From an uncultured Clostridia bacterium (GTDB lineage Bacteria; Bacillota; Clostridia; Monoglobales; Monoglobaceae): a stretch of DNA of 64,000 bases. The translations under genes and the position numbers were made by a program. Below, piece after piece: positions 1 through 9,530 of the stretch. Where the stretch lies: positions 186,001-250,000 of the forward strand of contig CAKSFQ010000001.1 in assembly GCA_934454115.1 (NCBI GenBank). The letters run 5' to 3'. The notes under the pieces are model-generated. The model made no database searches, was not told the origin of the DNA, and saw nothing but the letters and a program-made list of their open reading frames with translations. Each line of letters begins with the position of its first letter. Position 1 is the first letter of the stretch.

Positions 1-189
1 GCGATGAATTTAAAAGAGGACTACACCATTATCATGGTAACGCATAATATGCAGCAGGCACTGAGAATTGCGGATAAAACCGCGTTCTTTCTGCTCGGTG
101 AGCTGGTAGAATTTGACGATACCGAGACGATGTTCTCCACGCCGAAGGACAAGAGATGCGAAGATTATATTACAGGGAGGTTTGGCTGA
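1..189 (+). CDS. pstB: Phosphate ABC transporter ATP-binding protein PstB, C-terminal fragment
   Basis: The gene enters from the left edge of the window, so only the last 62 residues are present. They contain the ABC H-loop segment VTHNMQQA followed by the usual PstB tail ([10 protein letters not shown], a short acidic stretch, then DYITGRFG), the distal part of the nucleotide-binding domain. PstB energises the PstSCAB high-affinity phosphate importer at the cytoplasmic face of the membrane. The stop codon TGA shares its A with the ATG of phoU, so the two are translationally coupled. Placement directly before phoU and phoP/phoR supports phosphate rather than another ABC substrate. The missing N-terminal part (Walker A) lies outside the window. 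Confidence 0.93.
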   Translation, partial: AMNLKEDYTIIMVTHNMQQALRIADKTAFFLLGELVEFDDTETMFSTPKDKRCEDYITGRFG

Positions 190-839
190 TGCGAAATCAT
201 TTTGACGAACAACTGCGCGTTTTGGATAACGAGCTGATTACGATGGGCGCCCTGTGTGAAGAGGCGATCGAAAATGCCATCAAATATTTAACCGTAAACG
301 AAAGTACGCTGCTGCAAACCGTCCACGCCATTGACGATCAGATCGATCAAAAGGAACGGGATATCGAAAACCTTTGCATGAAGCTTTTGCTGATGCAGCA
401 GCCGGTTGCAAAGGATTTGAGAAAAATCTCCTCTGCCCTGAAAATGATCTCTGATATGGAACGGATCGGCGACCAGGCTTCTGATATTGCCGAGATTGCG
501 TCCTTTGTCAATCAAAGCGGCTATACCGGGTCGGTGCATATTGAGGACATGGCCGAAGCGACCATGTCGATGCTGACAAACAGTATCGACTCCTTTGTCC
601 GCATTGACGGCGCACTGGCAAAAAAGGTGATCGACCAGGACAATACGGTCGATCAGCTGTTTGAAAAGGTAAAGCGGGAACTGATCGAAAATGTGAAAAA
701 CGCCTCCGACGGTGCAGAGGCGCTGATTGACCTCCTTATGATTGCAAAGTATTTAGAGCGCATCGGCGACCACGCCGAAAATATTGCCGGCTGGGTGCTC
801 TACTTCATTACCGGCGATCATGAGAGCGTCCCTAGCTGA
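189..839 (+). CDS. phoU: Phosphate signalling complex protein PhoU
   Basis: A 216-residue protein, the normal length for PhoU, made of two tandem helical PhoU repeats (about residues 15-100 and 118-205). Each has the conserved metal-binding style motif, seen as SDMERIGDQASDIAE in the first and KYLERIGDHAENIA in the second. PhoU links Pst transport to PhoR and lowers Pho signalling when phosphate is plentiful. The ATG at 189 overlaps the pstB stop (TGATG); an upstream in-frame ATG at 156 lies inside pstB and is less likely. A candidate promoter follows before the regulator genes, so phoU is probably the last gene of the pst operon. Confidence 0.95.
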   Translation: MRNHFDEQLRVLDNELITMGALCEEAIENAIKYLTVNESTLLQTVHAIDDQIDQKERDIENLCMKLLLMQQPVAKDLRKISSALKMISDMERIGDQASDIAEIASFVNQSGYTGSVHIEDMAEATMSMLTNSIDSFVRIDGALAKKVIDQDNTVDQLFEKVKRELIENVKNASDGAEALIDLLMIAKYLERIGDHAENIAGWVLYFITGDHESVPS

Positions 840-847
840 TTTTATCC

Positions 848-876
848 TTGAAGATACGGTTTGCCTGTGATATACT
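848..876 (+). promoter_or_regulatory. Predicted sigma-A promoter for phoP-phoR
   Basis: TTGAAG (848-853), a 17-base spacer and TATACT (871-876) lie in the 90-base gap between phoU and the response regulator gene. A purine-rich ribosome binding site precedes the ATG at 930. The match is by eye only; no clear repeated Pho box was seen. Confidence 0.55.
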
Positions 877-929
877 GACCGTAGGAACTGTTCTTCCCTT
901 GAAATTGAACTTAAGAAAGGAAAGTCTCT

Positions 930-1610
930 ATGATTTACTTTGTAGAAGATGATGATAATATCAGAAAACTGGTCAGCTATGCACTCACCAAGGAAGGGTA
1001 TGCGGTTTTAGATTTTGCAAGACCCTCATTGTTTTGGGCTGCAATGGACAAGGAACTGCCGGAGCTGTTGCTGCTGGATATTATGCTCCCGGAAGAAGAC
1101 GGGCTTTCCATTTTAACCAAGCTGAGAGACGACCCGAAAACAAAAAGGCTTCCCATTATGCTGCTGACCGCAAAGGGAAGCGAGTATGATAAGGTAACCG
1201 GTCTGGATCTCGGCGCGGATGATTATATCGCAAAACCGTTTGGCATGGTGGAATTGACTGCAAGGGTACGCGCGTTGCTGCGCCGCTGCGAAATCAGCCG
1301 GGAATGCAACGGATATACCGTTGATTCGCTCAACGTGGATACCCAAAAGCATACCGTAACCGTTGACGGCACGGAGCTTTATCTGTCCTTTAAGGAATAC
1401 ACGCTGCTTGTTACCCTTCTCTCGGCCAAAGGCGCGGTTGTGAGCCGCGAAACCCTGCTCAGCACCGTTTGGGGCGAATACTATGAAGAATCCCGCACAT
1501 TAGATGTCCACATCCGAAAACTTAGAATCAAGCTTGGCAAATACGGTTCTTTGATTCAAACCGTGAAAAATGTCGGCTATAAAATAGGGGGCGATGTCCG
1601 TGACCGGTAA
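930..1610 (+). CDS. phoP: Phosphate-type response regulator, OmpR/PhoB family
   Basis: A 226-residue two-domain response regulator. Residues 1-115 form a receiver domain with acidic pocket EDDD near the N-terminus, phosphoacceptor Asp50 in LLLLDIMLPEEDG, a switch Thr in LLTAKG and Lys in IAKPFG. Residues about 128-222 form a winged-helix DNA-binding domain with the OmpR signature SRETLLSTVWG and DVHIRKLRIKLG. Its 3' end overlaps the kinase gene by 17 bases, indicating coupled translation. Location right after pst-phoU makes phosphate limitation the most likely signal. The PhoB/PhoP assignment rests on context and family resemblance. Confidence 0.88.
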   Translation: MIYFVEDDDNIRKLVSYALTKEGYAVLDFARPSLFWAAMDKELPELLLLDIMLPEEDGLSILTKLRDDPKTKRLPIMLLTAKGSEYDKVTGLDLGADDYIAKPFGMVELTARVRALLRRCEISRECNGYTVDSLNVDTQKHTVTVDGTELYLSFKEYTLLVTLLSAKGAVVSRETLLSTVWGEYYEESRTLDVHIRKLRIKLGKYGSLIQTVKNVGYKIGGDVRDR

Positions 1611-3270
1611 GATTTGGCGTTCTGTTTTCTTCACCTCTGTCCTGATTCTCTTACTCAGTTTTGCCTTTATGACCGCGATTTTGTATCCGTTTTTTGAGGG
1701 ACAAATCGTCAAGGAATTAAAGAGCGAGGCAAACTATGCGGCTTATTCCGTCACACAGGACGAGGCCGGGTTTTTCAAAAACTTTCATGACAGCGACCGC
1801 CGCGTCACACTAATTGCGCCGGACGGCAAGGTGTTAAACGACACCGCCGAGGACGCGGAAAAGCTGGACAATCACCGCGACCGCAAGGAGGTGCAGCAGG
1901 CGCTCCTTAGCGGAGACGGCACCAGCATCCGATATTCCAGCACCCTGACAGAAAAGACGGTTTACTACGCAAAGCGGCTCGAAAACGGAAACATTCTTCG
2001 GGTTTCGACAAGGCAATATACCATCGTGACGGTGCTTCTCAGTCTGATTCATCCTTTGCTGGTAGTGCTGATTCTGGCACTTCTCCTCTCCTTCCTGCTA
2101 TCTTCTAAAGTCGCAAAAAGCTTTATTCGGCCGATCAACAACCTGGATCTTGACCACCCGGAAAGCAACGATGTCTATCAGGAATTATCACCGCTGCTCC
2201 GCAAGATCGCAGCACAAAAAAAGACCATTACAAAACAGTTGGAGGACGCCGGTCAAAAGCAAAAGGAATTTCATTTGCTTACCGAAAACATGCACGAGGG
2301 TTTTTTAGTCATCGATCATGAGCGCGCTCTCTTATCCTACAACTCCGCGGCATTGCGGCTTTTAGGCGCGGACGGCGTGCAGCACACCAATGTTCTCACC
2401 TTAAACCGCACCCCAGAATTTCGCGAGGTGGTCGATAGCGTATTAAACGGAAAACGGATGGAATGCTCGATGCAGCGCGGTGATATGACCTATCAGCTGA
2501 TCGGCAACCCTGTTACGGAGAATCAAAAGGTGATCGGCGGCATCATTATCATCTTTGACATCACCGAAAGCGCAAAGCGTGAAACGCTGCGCCGTGAATT
2601 TACCGCAAATGTTTCCCACGAGCTGAAAACGCCGCTGACCTCGATTTCCGGGTTTGCCGAACTGATGAAACGCGGCGACACGCCGCCCGATCTGGTGGTT
2701 GATTTTTCAAACTCGATCTATGATGAATCCCAGCGTCTGATTCATTTAGTCAGCGACATCATCAAGATATCGCAGCTGGACGAAAACTGTATCGAATATA
2801 CCAATGAGGATATCGACTTATATCGGCTCTCCGATGAGGTGTTAAAACGGCTCAAGGGCGAGGCTGAAAAAAAGCAGGTTACCCTCTCCCTTTGCGGCGA
2901 ATCCGCTACGGTACACGGCGCCGCCAAGATCTTGGATGAGATGATCTATAACCTGTGCGATAACGCACTAAAGTATAACCGTCCCGGCGGCAGTGTCACG
3001 GTCCAGGTCAAAAATACAGATGGTCACGCGGCGCTGTCTGTGTCAGACACCGGGATTGGGATTCCGGCTGCCGAACAGAGCCGCGTGTTTGAACGCTTCT
3101 ACCGCGTGGACAAAGCGCGCTCCAAATCGATTGGCGGCACCGGGCTTGGCCTGTCGATCGTCAAGCACGGCGCAATTTATCATAACGCTGAAATTAAATT
3201 AAAAAGCGCCCTGGGACAGGGAACCTGTATCACCATCTCCTTCCCCAAAGCAAACGAAACGGACGCCTGA
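1594..3270 (+). CDS. phoR: Sensor histidine kinase, PhoR type
   Basis: A 558-residue membrane kinase. A first membrane helix spans about residues 9-33 and a second about 144-170. Between them is a small extracellular domain. A PAS domain (about 230-325) follows, then a HisKA domain with the phosphoacceptor His342 in NVSHELKTPLTSISG. The HATPase domain has the N box NLCDNALKYN, G1 DTGIGIP and G2 GGTGLGLSIVK. It starts inside the regulator gene (17-base overlap), so the pair is cotranslated. The architecture (two membrane helices, PAS, HisKA, HATPase) is that of PhoR/WalK kinases; the pst-phoU neighbourhood favours PhoR. A hairpin overlapping the stop codon probably terminates the operon. Confidence 0.88.
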   Translation: MSVTGKIWRSVFFTSVLILLLSFAFMTAILYPFFEGQIVKELKSEANYAAYSVTQDEAGFFKNFHDSDRRVTLIAPDGKVLNDTAEDAEKLDNHRDRKEVQQALLSGDGTSIRYSSTLTEKTVYYAKRLENGNILRVSTRQYTIVTVLLSLIHPLLVVLILALLLSFLLSSKVAKSFIRPINNLDLDHPESNDVYQELSPLLRKIAAQKKTITKQLEDAGQKQKEFHLLTENMHEGFLVIDHERALLSYNSAALRLLGADGVQHTNVLTLNRTPEFREVVDSVLNGKRMECSMQRGDMTYQLIGNPVTENQKVIGGIIIIFDITESAKRETLRREFTANVSHELKTPLTSISGFAELMKRGDTPPDLVVDFSNSIYDESQRLIHLVSDIIKISQLDENCIEYTNEDIDLYRLSDEVLKRLKGEAEKKQVTLSLCGESATVHGAAKILDEMIYNLCDNALKYNRPGGSVTVQVKNTDGHAALSVSDTGIGIPAAEQSRVFERFYRVDKARSKSIGGTGLGLSIVKHGAIYHNAEIKLKSALGQGTCITISFPKANETDA

Positions 3271-3283
3271 CGGCGCCCGTTTC
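3256..3283 (+). terminator. Intrinsic terminator after phoR
   Basis: Inverted repeat with arms GAAACGG-A-CGCC and GGCG-C-CCGTTTC around the phoR stop codon, followed by a T-rich run. The dapL gene converges from the other side with its stop at 3292, so the hairpin may act in both directions. Confidence 0.6.
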
Positions 3284-3291
3284 TTTCTCTT

Positions 3292-4476
3292 TTATTTTGC
3301 ATAAACGCGTTCGATCCGCGCCATAGCCTCCCTGGTTGCCTCCGGGGTTCCGAACGAAGTCAGGCGGAAAAATCCGTCACCGCTCTTACCAAAGCCCTCG
3401 CCCGGCGTACCAACCACATTGGCTCTCTCCAGCAGATCCTCAAAGAATGTCCAGGAATCCATCTCGTTCGGGCATTTGAGCCAGATATACGGTGAATTTT
3501 TACCGCCGATATGCCAGATATTAAGACGTTTTAAGCAGTCACTGATAACCTTTGCGTTCTCTTGATATACCTTTAAGTTTTCTCTGCACTGCCGCATTCC
3601 CTCCGGGGTAAACACAGCCGCTGCACCGCGCTGCACAATGTACGGCACACCGTTAAATTTAGTGGTTTGCCGGCGCAGCCAGAAATGATTCAGCACCGCG
3701 CCCTCTCTCACAAGATCCAGCGGAACAATCGTATAGCCGCAGCGCGTCCCGGTAAACCCTGCCGTCTTGGACAGAGAGCAAAACTCAATCGCGCAGGTTC
3801 TCGCGCCATCGATCTCAAAAATGCTGCGCGGACACTCCGACTCGGTAATAAACGCCTCGTATGCGGCATCGTAGAGCAGCACCGCGCCACAGCGGTTTGC
3901 ATAATCCACCCACTCTTTTAACTGACTGCGGCGATATGCCGCGCCGGTAGGGTTATTGGGGGAACAGAGGTATATCATATCACTATCAAATGCCGGCGGC
4001 ATAGGGAGAAATCCGTTCTCCTGATTTGCCTCCAGATAGGTGATTTTCCGTCCGGCCATCACATTGGTATCCACATATACCGGATAAACCGGGGATGGTA
4101 TCAGCACGCGGTTCTCCTTGCCGAACAGATCCAGGATATTACCAAGGTCACTCTTCGCGCCGTCGCTGATGAATATTTCCTCCATCGAAAGGGTCACATT
4201 TGCCTCCGTCTTATAATAATCCGCGATCCTCTCACGCAGAAAATCATAGCCCTGCTCCGGTCCGTAGCCGCGGAAGGTTTCTGCCTTTCCCATCTCGGCC
4301 ACCGCCTCTGTCATGGCGTCTACCACCGCCGGGCAAAGCGGACGGGTTACATCGCCGATGCCCATACGGATGACCTTCGCGTCCGGGTTCTCCTTTTGGA
4401 ATTTTGAAACCTTTTGATTGATGCGGGAAAACAGGTAACTTTCCGCAAGCTGCTTATAGTTTCCGTTGATCTTCAA
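3292..4476 (-). CDS. dapL: LL-diaminopimelate aminotransferase
   Basis: A 394-residue fold-type I PLP aminotransferase. It converts tetrahydrodipicolinate and glutamate directly to LL-2,6-diaminopimelate, for lysine and cell-wall synthesis. The PLP Schiff-base lysine is in EFCSLSKTAGFTGTRCG (about residue 237). The PNNPTG loop and the substrate-binding GYGPEQGYDFLR segment are visible. I place the start at TTG 4476, giving MKINGNYKQL, because a GAGGGG sits 8 bases upstream and DapL proteins normally begin this way. The GTG at 4485 abuts that Shine-Dalgarno. It directly follows the epimerase half of the upstream fused gene, so two consecutive steps of the DAP aminotransferase pathway are adjacent. 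Confidence 0.92.
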   Translation of the reverse strand: MKINGNYKQLAESYLFSRINQKVSKFQKENPDAKVIRMGIGDVTRPLCPAVVDAMTEAVAEMGKAETFRGYGPEQGYDFLRERIADYYKTEANVTLSMEEIFISDGAKSDLGNILDLFGKENRVLIPSPVYPVYVDTNVMAGRKITYLEANQENGFLPMPPAFDSDMIYLCSPNNPTGAAYRRSQLKEWVDYANRCGAVLLYDAAYEAFITESECPRSIFEIDGARTCAIEFCSLSKTAGFTGTRCGYTIVPLDLVREGAVLNHFWLRRQTTKFNGVPYIVQRGAAAVFTPEGMRQCRENLKVYQENAKVISDCLKRLNIWHIGGKNSPYIWLKCPNEMDSWTFFEDLLERANVVGTPGEGFGKSGDGFFRLTSFGTPEATREAMARIERVYAK

Positions 4477-4489
4477 TTTTGTCACCCCT

Positions 4490-7400
4490 CTAAATTTCTA
4501 CTTCACCGCTAAATACCGTTTCCGCCTTTCCGGTCATAAACACCGTCTCGTCCGTATAACGGATTTTAAGATCGCCGCCCAAGAGCTTTACGGTAATCTC
4601 TTCGCCCTTTTCACAATAGCCGTTCTTTACCGCGGCCACCGCGCTGGCGCAAGCGCCGGTGCCGCATGCCATAGTCTCGCCGCTGCCGCGCTCCCACACA
4701 CGCATCTGCACGGTATGGTTGTCCAAAATGCGGACAAATTCCGTATTGACGCGTTCCGGGAAGAGCGGATTAAACTCAAACGCCTTGCCCTCTTTGGCAA
4801 TATCCATGTTCTCTAAATCGTCACGGAACACCACGCAATGCGGATTTCCCATAGATACGCAGGTGATGCGTTCTGTCTTGCCGCCGATTTCTACCGCGCG
4901 GTCAACCACTTCCTCGCCGTCCAAGCATACGGGCACCTGATCCGGCAAAAACTCTGCCTTACCCATATCCACGGTCACTTCATAGACCTTATCGTTTCGC
5001 ACCGCAAGCTCCAGCGTCTTAATGCCGCTGAGTGTATCGACCTTTAATATCTTTTTCTTTACTCTGCCGCTGTCGTACAGATATTTTCCGACACAGCGAA
5101 TCCCGTTGCCGCACATTTTACCCTCGCTGCCGTCCTGATTAAAGATGCGCATCTTTGCGTCTGCCACATCGGACGGGCAAACCAGAATAATCCCATCGCC
5201 GCCGATACCAAAGTGATACTGCGAAAGCCGTACGCTGAGCGTTTCGGGGTTGTCCACCTTTTGGTCAAAGCAGTCAATATAGATATAATCGTTGCCGCAG
5301 CCCTGCATCTTAGTAAACCGAAGCCGCATGGATTCGCGGTTCATATTCGCGATATCAACCAGTTCGATATTACCCTGGTTATAACGGCTCTTCATACTGG
5401 AGGCCAGCGCCGCCGCCGTGTCCAGCGAAGTCAGACACGGGATGCCGAGTTCAACCGCTTTCCGGCGCAGCTTTACGCTGTCTCTTGCCGGCAGTCTGCC
5501 CTTTGCAGAAGTCGAGATAATAAACTGAATCTTTCCGCTCTCTAAAAGCGTCATGGTATTCTCGTCCGCCTCATGAATCTTATTGGCGCGGGTAACCTTA
5601 AGCCCCGCCTTTTCCAGTACGCCGGCCGTACCCTCGGTGGCATAGACAGAAAGGCCGATATCCGCATATCCGCGCACCACATCAACGATCTCGCCCTTAT
5701 CCGAATCCCGTACCGTAACCAGCACGCCGCCTTCCTTTTTCATATGATAGCCGGCCGCAGTCAGACCTTTATAAACAGCCTCCTCCATGGTTCTGGCAAT
5801 ACCCAAGACCTCACCGGTAGACTTCATCTCAGGTCCCAGCTGCGTGTCCAAATCGCTCAGCTTTTCAAACGAGAAGATCGGCACCTTTACAGCATAATAC
5901 GGCGAATTTTGATAAAGCCCCGTACCGTAGCCCATATCCTTCAGCTTTTCGCCAAGCATGATCTTCGTTGCAAGATCCACCATCGGTACGCCGGTCACCT
6001 TGCTGATATAAGGTACCGTACGGGATGAGCGCGGATTAACCTCGATCACATAAATCTTATTATGATGAATCACATACTGAATGTTAATTAGGCCTTTGGT
6101 ATGCAGCGAAAGCGCCAGACGGGTTGAATAATCGATCAACTGCTCGGTTTGCTTTGCGCTGACGTTCCATGACGGATAGACGGCGATCGAGTCACCGGAA
6201 TGCACGCCGGCACGCTCGATATGTTCCATAATACCGGGGATTAAGACGCTCTCGCCGTCGCAGATTGCGTCAACCTCCAGTTCGATTCCCATGAGGTATT
6301 TGTCAATCAAAACGGCGTTGTCCTTCTCATGCGCGAGGATAATCTTCATATATTCGCGAATATCGGCATCCGAAAAGGCGATAATCATATTCTGACCGCC
6401 AAGCACATAACTCGGACGCATCAGAACCGGGTAACCGAGGCGGTTTGCACTGTGCAGCGCCTCTTCCTCGGTGAACACCGTTTCACCGGCAGGACGACCA
6501 ATGCCAAGTTCTTCCAAAAGTGCGTCAAAACGGCCGCGATCCTCCGCCGCGTCAATGCTGTCTGCCGGAGTACCCATAATCGGAATGTTGTTTTCAACCA
6601 GACATTTTGTCAGTTTAATCGCAGTCTGACCGCCAAAGGCCACCACCGCACCGACCGGCTTTTCTACGCTTGCAATGTGCAGCACATCCTCCGGGGTTAA
6701 TGGCTCAAAGTAAAGCCGATCCGCTGTGTTAAAGTCGGTCGAAACCGTCTCCGGGTTGTTATTGATAATGACAACTTCATAGCCGGCATTTTGCAGCGCC
6801 CACACACAGTGTACCGAGGCATAGTCAAACTCGATTCCCTGCCCGATCCGGATCGGACCGCTGCCTAAAACCATCACAACAGGTTTTCCGCTATGATGCT
6901 CTTTTAAAAATTCCTTCGCCTCGTCCTCAGTATCATAAGCGCTGTAAAAATACGGTGTTTCTGCCGCAAACTCCGCACCGCAGGTATCCACCATCTTATA
7001 GACGGCAGGTAATGATTTTTCAACCTTTTTCCCAGAAATCCGCTCGATCGTGCGATCCAAAAATCCGGCCTTTTTCAGCTCTAACAAAGACGCCGTCCCG
7101 GCTTTCATCTCGGATTCCAGCTTTGCAAGGCGCAACAGCTTTTCCAGGAACCACATATCAATCCGGGTCTCATCATGGATGGTCTCTGCCTCTACGCCGC
7201 GCAGCAATGCCTGATAGATTGCAAAGATACGCTCGTCATCCTGGGCACGAACCTTGTTCATGATTGCCGCATCGGAAAGCTCGTCCATAGCGGGCATGTG
7301 CAGACAGTCCATCGAAATTTCCGCGCCGCGGATCGCCTTCATCAGCGCCTCTTCAAAGGACTGACCGATCGCCATGACCTCACCGGTGGCTTTCATCTGT

Positions 7401-8521
7401 GTGCCAAGCTTTCTCTTAGCATAGACAAATTTATCAAACGGCCATTTCGGGAACTTTACAACAACATAGTCAAGCGTCGGTTCAAAGCATGCCATGGTCT
7501 GGCCGGTTACTTCATTCTTAATTTCGTCTAAGGTATAGCCCACCGCGATTTTTGCCGCAACTCTCGCAATCGGATATCCTGTCGCTTTGGACGCCAGCGC
7601 GGATGAGCGGGACACACGGGGATTTACCTCAATCACGGCGTACTCAAAGCTATCGGGATTCAGCGCAAACTGACAGTTGCAGCCGCCCTCAATCCCCATC
7701 GCCTCAATAATATGGAGTGCGGCGGTACGCAGCATCTGATATTCCTTATCCGCAAGGGTCACCGCCGGGGCGATGACAATCGAATCGCCGGTGTGAATGC
7801 CGACCGGGTCAAAGTTTTCCATTGAGCAGACCGTGATAACGTTGGCATTCTTATCGCGCATCACCTCAAACTCAATCTCTTTCCAGCCGGCAATACATTT
7901 TTCTACCAAAATCTGTGTAATCGGCGAAAGGCGCAGCCCGGCCTCACCGATTTCCTCCAGCATCGCGCGGTTTTCGGCAATGCCGCCGCCGCTGCCGCCC
8001 AGGGTAAACGCCGGCCGCACAATCACCGGATATCCGATCTTGTCCGCAAAGCTTAAGGCGTCCTCCAGGTTTGTGACAACCTGAGACGGAATCACCGGCT
8101 CGCCGATTTCCTCCATGGTGTCTTTAAACATCTGCCGATCCTCTGCCTTATCGATGGTCTCCGGCACTGCGCCGAGCAGCTTGACGCCGTGCTTTTCCAA
8201 AAAGCCCTCTTTCGCCAGCTGCATGGAAAGGTTCAGCCCGGTCTGACCGCCCAGCGTAGAGAGCAGACTGTCCGGCTTTTCTTTTTTTATGATTCGTTTC
8301 ACAACCTCCAGCGTCAGCGGCTCTATGTAGATATGATCCGCCATGGCCGCGTCTGTCATAATGGTTGCCGGGTTGGAGTTAATCAAAACAACCTCCAGTC
8401 CCTCTTCCTTCAGGGCGCGGCAGGCCTGGGTGCCGGCGTAGTCAAACTCCGCGGCCTGACCGATTATGATAGGGCCTGAACCTATCACCAAAACTTTTTT
8501 GATATCCTGATTTAGTGCCAT
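4490..8521 (-). CDS. carB-dapF: Fused carbamoyl-phosphate synthase large subunit and diaminopimelate epimerase
   Basis: One uninterrupted 1343-codon reading frame. Residues 1 to about 1064 are a complete CarB: it begins DIKKVLVIGSGPIIIGQ, has the second synthetase start VVMVLGSGPIRIGQG, two ATP-grasp halves and a C-terminal methylglyoxal-synthase-like allosteric domain (about 930-1060). Residues 1065-1343 are a full-length DapF (279 aa) with both catalytic cysteines in MCGNGIRC (DapF Cys73) and GETMACGTGAC (DapF Cys222). The DapF methionine codon is at 5329, with no Shine-Dalgarno ahead of it and no stop between the parts. The start at 8521 has AGGAGA 7 bases upstream; an ATG at 8542 is less likely. 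CarB makes carbamoyl phosphate from glutamine-derived ammonia for arginine and pyrimidines; DapF makes meso-diaminopimelate. The fusion is unusual. Confidence 0.93.
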   Translation of the reverse strand: MALNQDIKKVLVIGSGPIIIGQAAEFDYAGTQACRALKEEGLEVVLINSNPATIMTDAAMADHIYIEPLTLEVVKRIIKKEKPDSLLSTLGGQTGLNLSMQLAKEGFLEKHGVKLLGAVPETIDKAEDRQMFKDTMEEIGEPVIPSQVVTNLEDALSFADKIGYPVIVRPAFTLGGSGGGIAENRAMLEEIGEAGLRLSPITQILVEKCIAGWKEIEFEVMRDKNANVITVCSMENFDPVGIHTGDSIVIAPAVTLADKEYQMLRTAALHIIEAMGIEGGCNCQFALNPDSFEYAVIEVNPRVSRSSALASKATGYPIARVAAKIAVGYTLDEIKNEVTGQTMACFEPTLDYVVVKFPKWPFDKFVYAKRKLGTQMKATGEVMAIGQSFEEALMKAIRGAEISMDCLHMPAMDELSDAAIMNKVRAQDDERIFAIYQALLRGVEAETIHDETRIDMWFLEKLLRLAKLESEMKAGTASLLELKKAGFLDRTIERISGKKVEKSLPAVYKMVDTCGAEFAAETPYFYSAYDTEDEAKEFLKEHHSGKPVVMVLGSGPIRIGQGIEFDYASVHCVWALQNAGYEVVIINNNPETVSTDFNTADRLYFEPLTPEDVLHIASVEKPVGAVVAFGGQTAIKLTKCLVENNIPIMGTPADSIDAAEDRGRFDALLEELGIGRPAGETVFTEEEALHSANRLGYPVLMRPSYVLGGQNMIIAFSDADIREYMKIILAHEKDNAVLIDKYLMGIELEVDAICDGESVLIPGIMEHIERAGVHSGDSIAVYPSWNVSAKQTEQLIDYSTRLALSLHTKGLINIQYVIHHNKIYVIEVNPRSSRTVPYISKVTGVPMVDLATKIMLGEKLKDMGYGTGLYQNSPYYAVKVPIFSFEKLSDLDTQLGPEMKSTGEVLGIARTMEEAVYKGLTAAGYHMKKEGGVLVTVRDSDKGEIVDVVRGYADIGLSVYATEGTAGVLEKAGLKVTRANKIHEADENTMTLLESGKIQFIISTSAKGRLPARDSVKLRRKAVELGIPCLTSLDTAAALASSMKSRYNQGNIELVDIANMNRESMRLRFTKMQGCGNDYIYIDCFDQKVDNPETLSVRLSQYHFGIGGDGIILVCPSDVADAKMRIFNQDGSEGKMCGNGIRCVGKYLYDSGRVKKKILKVDTLSGIKTLELAVRNDKVYEVTVDMGKAEFLPDQVPVCLDGEEVVDRAVEIGGKTERITCVSMGNPHCVVFRDDLENMDIAKEGKAFEFNPLFPERVNTEFVRILDNHTVQMRVWERGSGETMACGTGACASAVAAVKNGYCEKGEEITVKLLGGDLKIRYTDETVFMTGKAETVFSGEVEI

Positions 8522-8545
8522 ATTCAACTCTCCTGTTATCAAAAT

Positions 8546-9451
8546 TTACCGTCTTTTTTCTTTATTATAGCTTCCGAACACGTCTGATACCTCGGTAATC
8601 GAGATAAACGCCGTCGGATCCTCCTTTACCACCAATGCGCGCATTTTTGCAATCTGAAAGCGGTTTACCACAAAATAGATCATGGTCTTATCGGAGGACG
8701 AATAAAATCCCTTTGCCGGCAACAAGGTGATGCCAAACCCAAACGCGTCCGACAGCGCCTGACTGATGGTCTCCGGCGTGCTTGTGATAATAGTTGCCGC
8801 CTTGGCTTTATCAAAACCCTCTACGATAAAGTCAATCGTTTTCAGCGCAAGGGCATAGGTAATGATTGAATACAGCGGCAGGATCCAGCTTTGGGTAAGA
8901 ATACCGACCACAATATAGAGCAACACATTATACATCATCACAAAGGTGCCGACCGTGATACCGATCCGCTTTGCAAAAATGACCGCCAAAACCTCAATCC
9001 CGTCAATGGCGCCGCCGAACCGAATGGTAAGGCCGCTGCCAATCCCGGAGATTACGCCGCCGAACACAGCACAGAGCAACAGGTCATTGGCCGCAAACGG
9101 CGACGCCGTACTGACGTCCACCGGGAAAATATCATTAATCATAAATGCCGCCAGAGAATAAACCACTACCGCATAAATCGAGTATATGGTAAATTCAAGC
9201 CCCTGTTTTTTTAAGCCATATAAAAAGATGGGAAGGTTTAAAACCAGCAGGAAGAACGACAAACTGAGAATCTCCGGCGTGATTTGGCCGAGCAGCATCG
9301 ATGTGCCGGAAATACCGCTGTCAAACAAATGAACCGGCGCCAAAAACATGGTTACGCCAAACGCATTGATGGTACCGGCCAGGGTCAGCAGAAAAAAGGT
9401 TTTTGCCCTTAAATCCAATTTTTTCTTTAATTTTTTCTCCGCTTGTTTCAT
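8546..9451 (-). CDS. YitT family membrane protein
   Basis: A 301-residue integral membrane protein of the YitT/DUF161 family. After a basic cytoplasmic N-terminus there are about five or six hydrophobic helices (roughly residues 17-37, 55-75, 82-105, 122-145, 155-180, 190-207). A soluble C-terminal DUF2179-type domain of about 80 residues follows. The molecular function of this family is not established. It sits between carA and the carB-dapF gene on the same strand, with only 24 bases to carB, so it is cotranscribed with carbamoyl-phosphate synthase; whether this reflects function is unknown. GAGGTG lies 7 bases before the ATG. Confidence 0.85.
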   Translation of the reverse strand: MKQAEKKLKKKLDLRAKTFFLLTLAGTINAFGVTMFLAPVHLFDSGISGTSMLLGQITPEILSLSFFLLVLNLPIFLYGLKKQGLEFTIYSIYAVVVYSLAAFMINDIFPVDVSTASPFAANDLLLCAVFGGVISGIGSGLTIRFGGAIDGIEVLAVIFAKRIGITVGTFVMMYNVLLYIVVGILTQSWILPLYSIITYALALKTIDFIVEGFDKAKAATIITSTPETISQALSDAFGFGITLLPAKGFYSSSDKTMIYFVVNRFQIAKMRALVVKEDPTAFISITEVSDVFGSYNKEKRR

Positions 9452-9530
9452 CTCCTATCACCTCACAAATTCTATCCTTAAAGTCCTTATGCCAAAGCTC
9501 GGCTTTTCAAACAGCTTTTTCCGTTTTCTT

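Noticed and set aside
156..188. Upstream in-frame ATG for phoU
   Set aside because: It lies inside pstB; the TGATG overlap at 187-191 is the usual coupled start and gives the standard 216-residue PhoU.
5327..5329. DapF as a separately translated protein from an internal ATG
   Set aside because: No Shine-Dalgarno precedes this ATG and the CarB frame continues through it without a stop, so a fusion is the simplest reading; internal initiation cannot be fully excluded.
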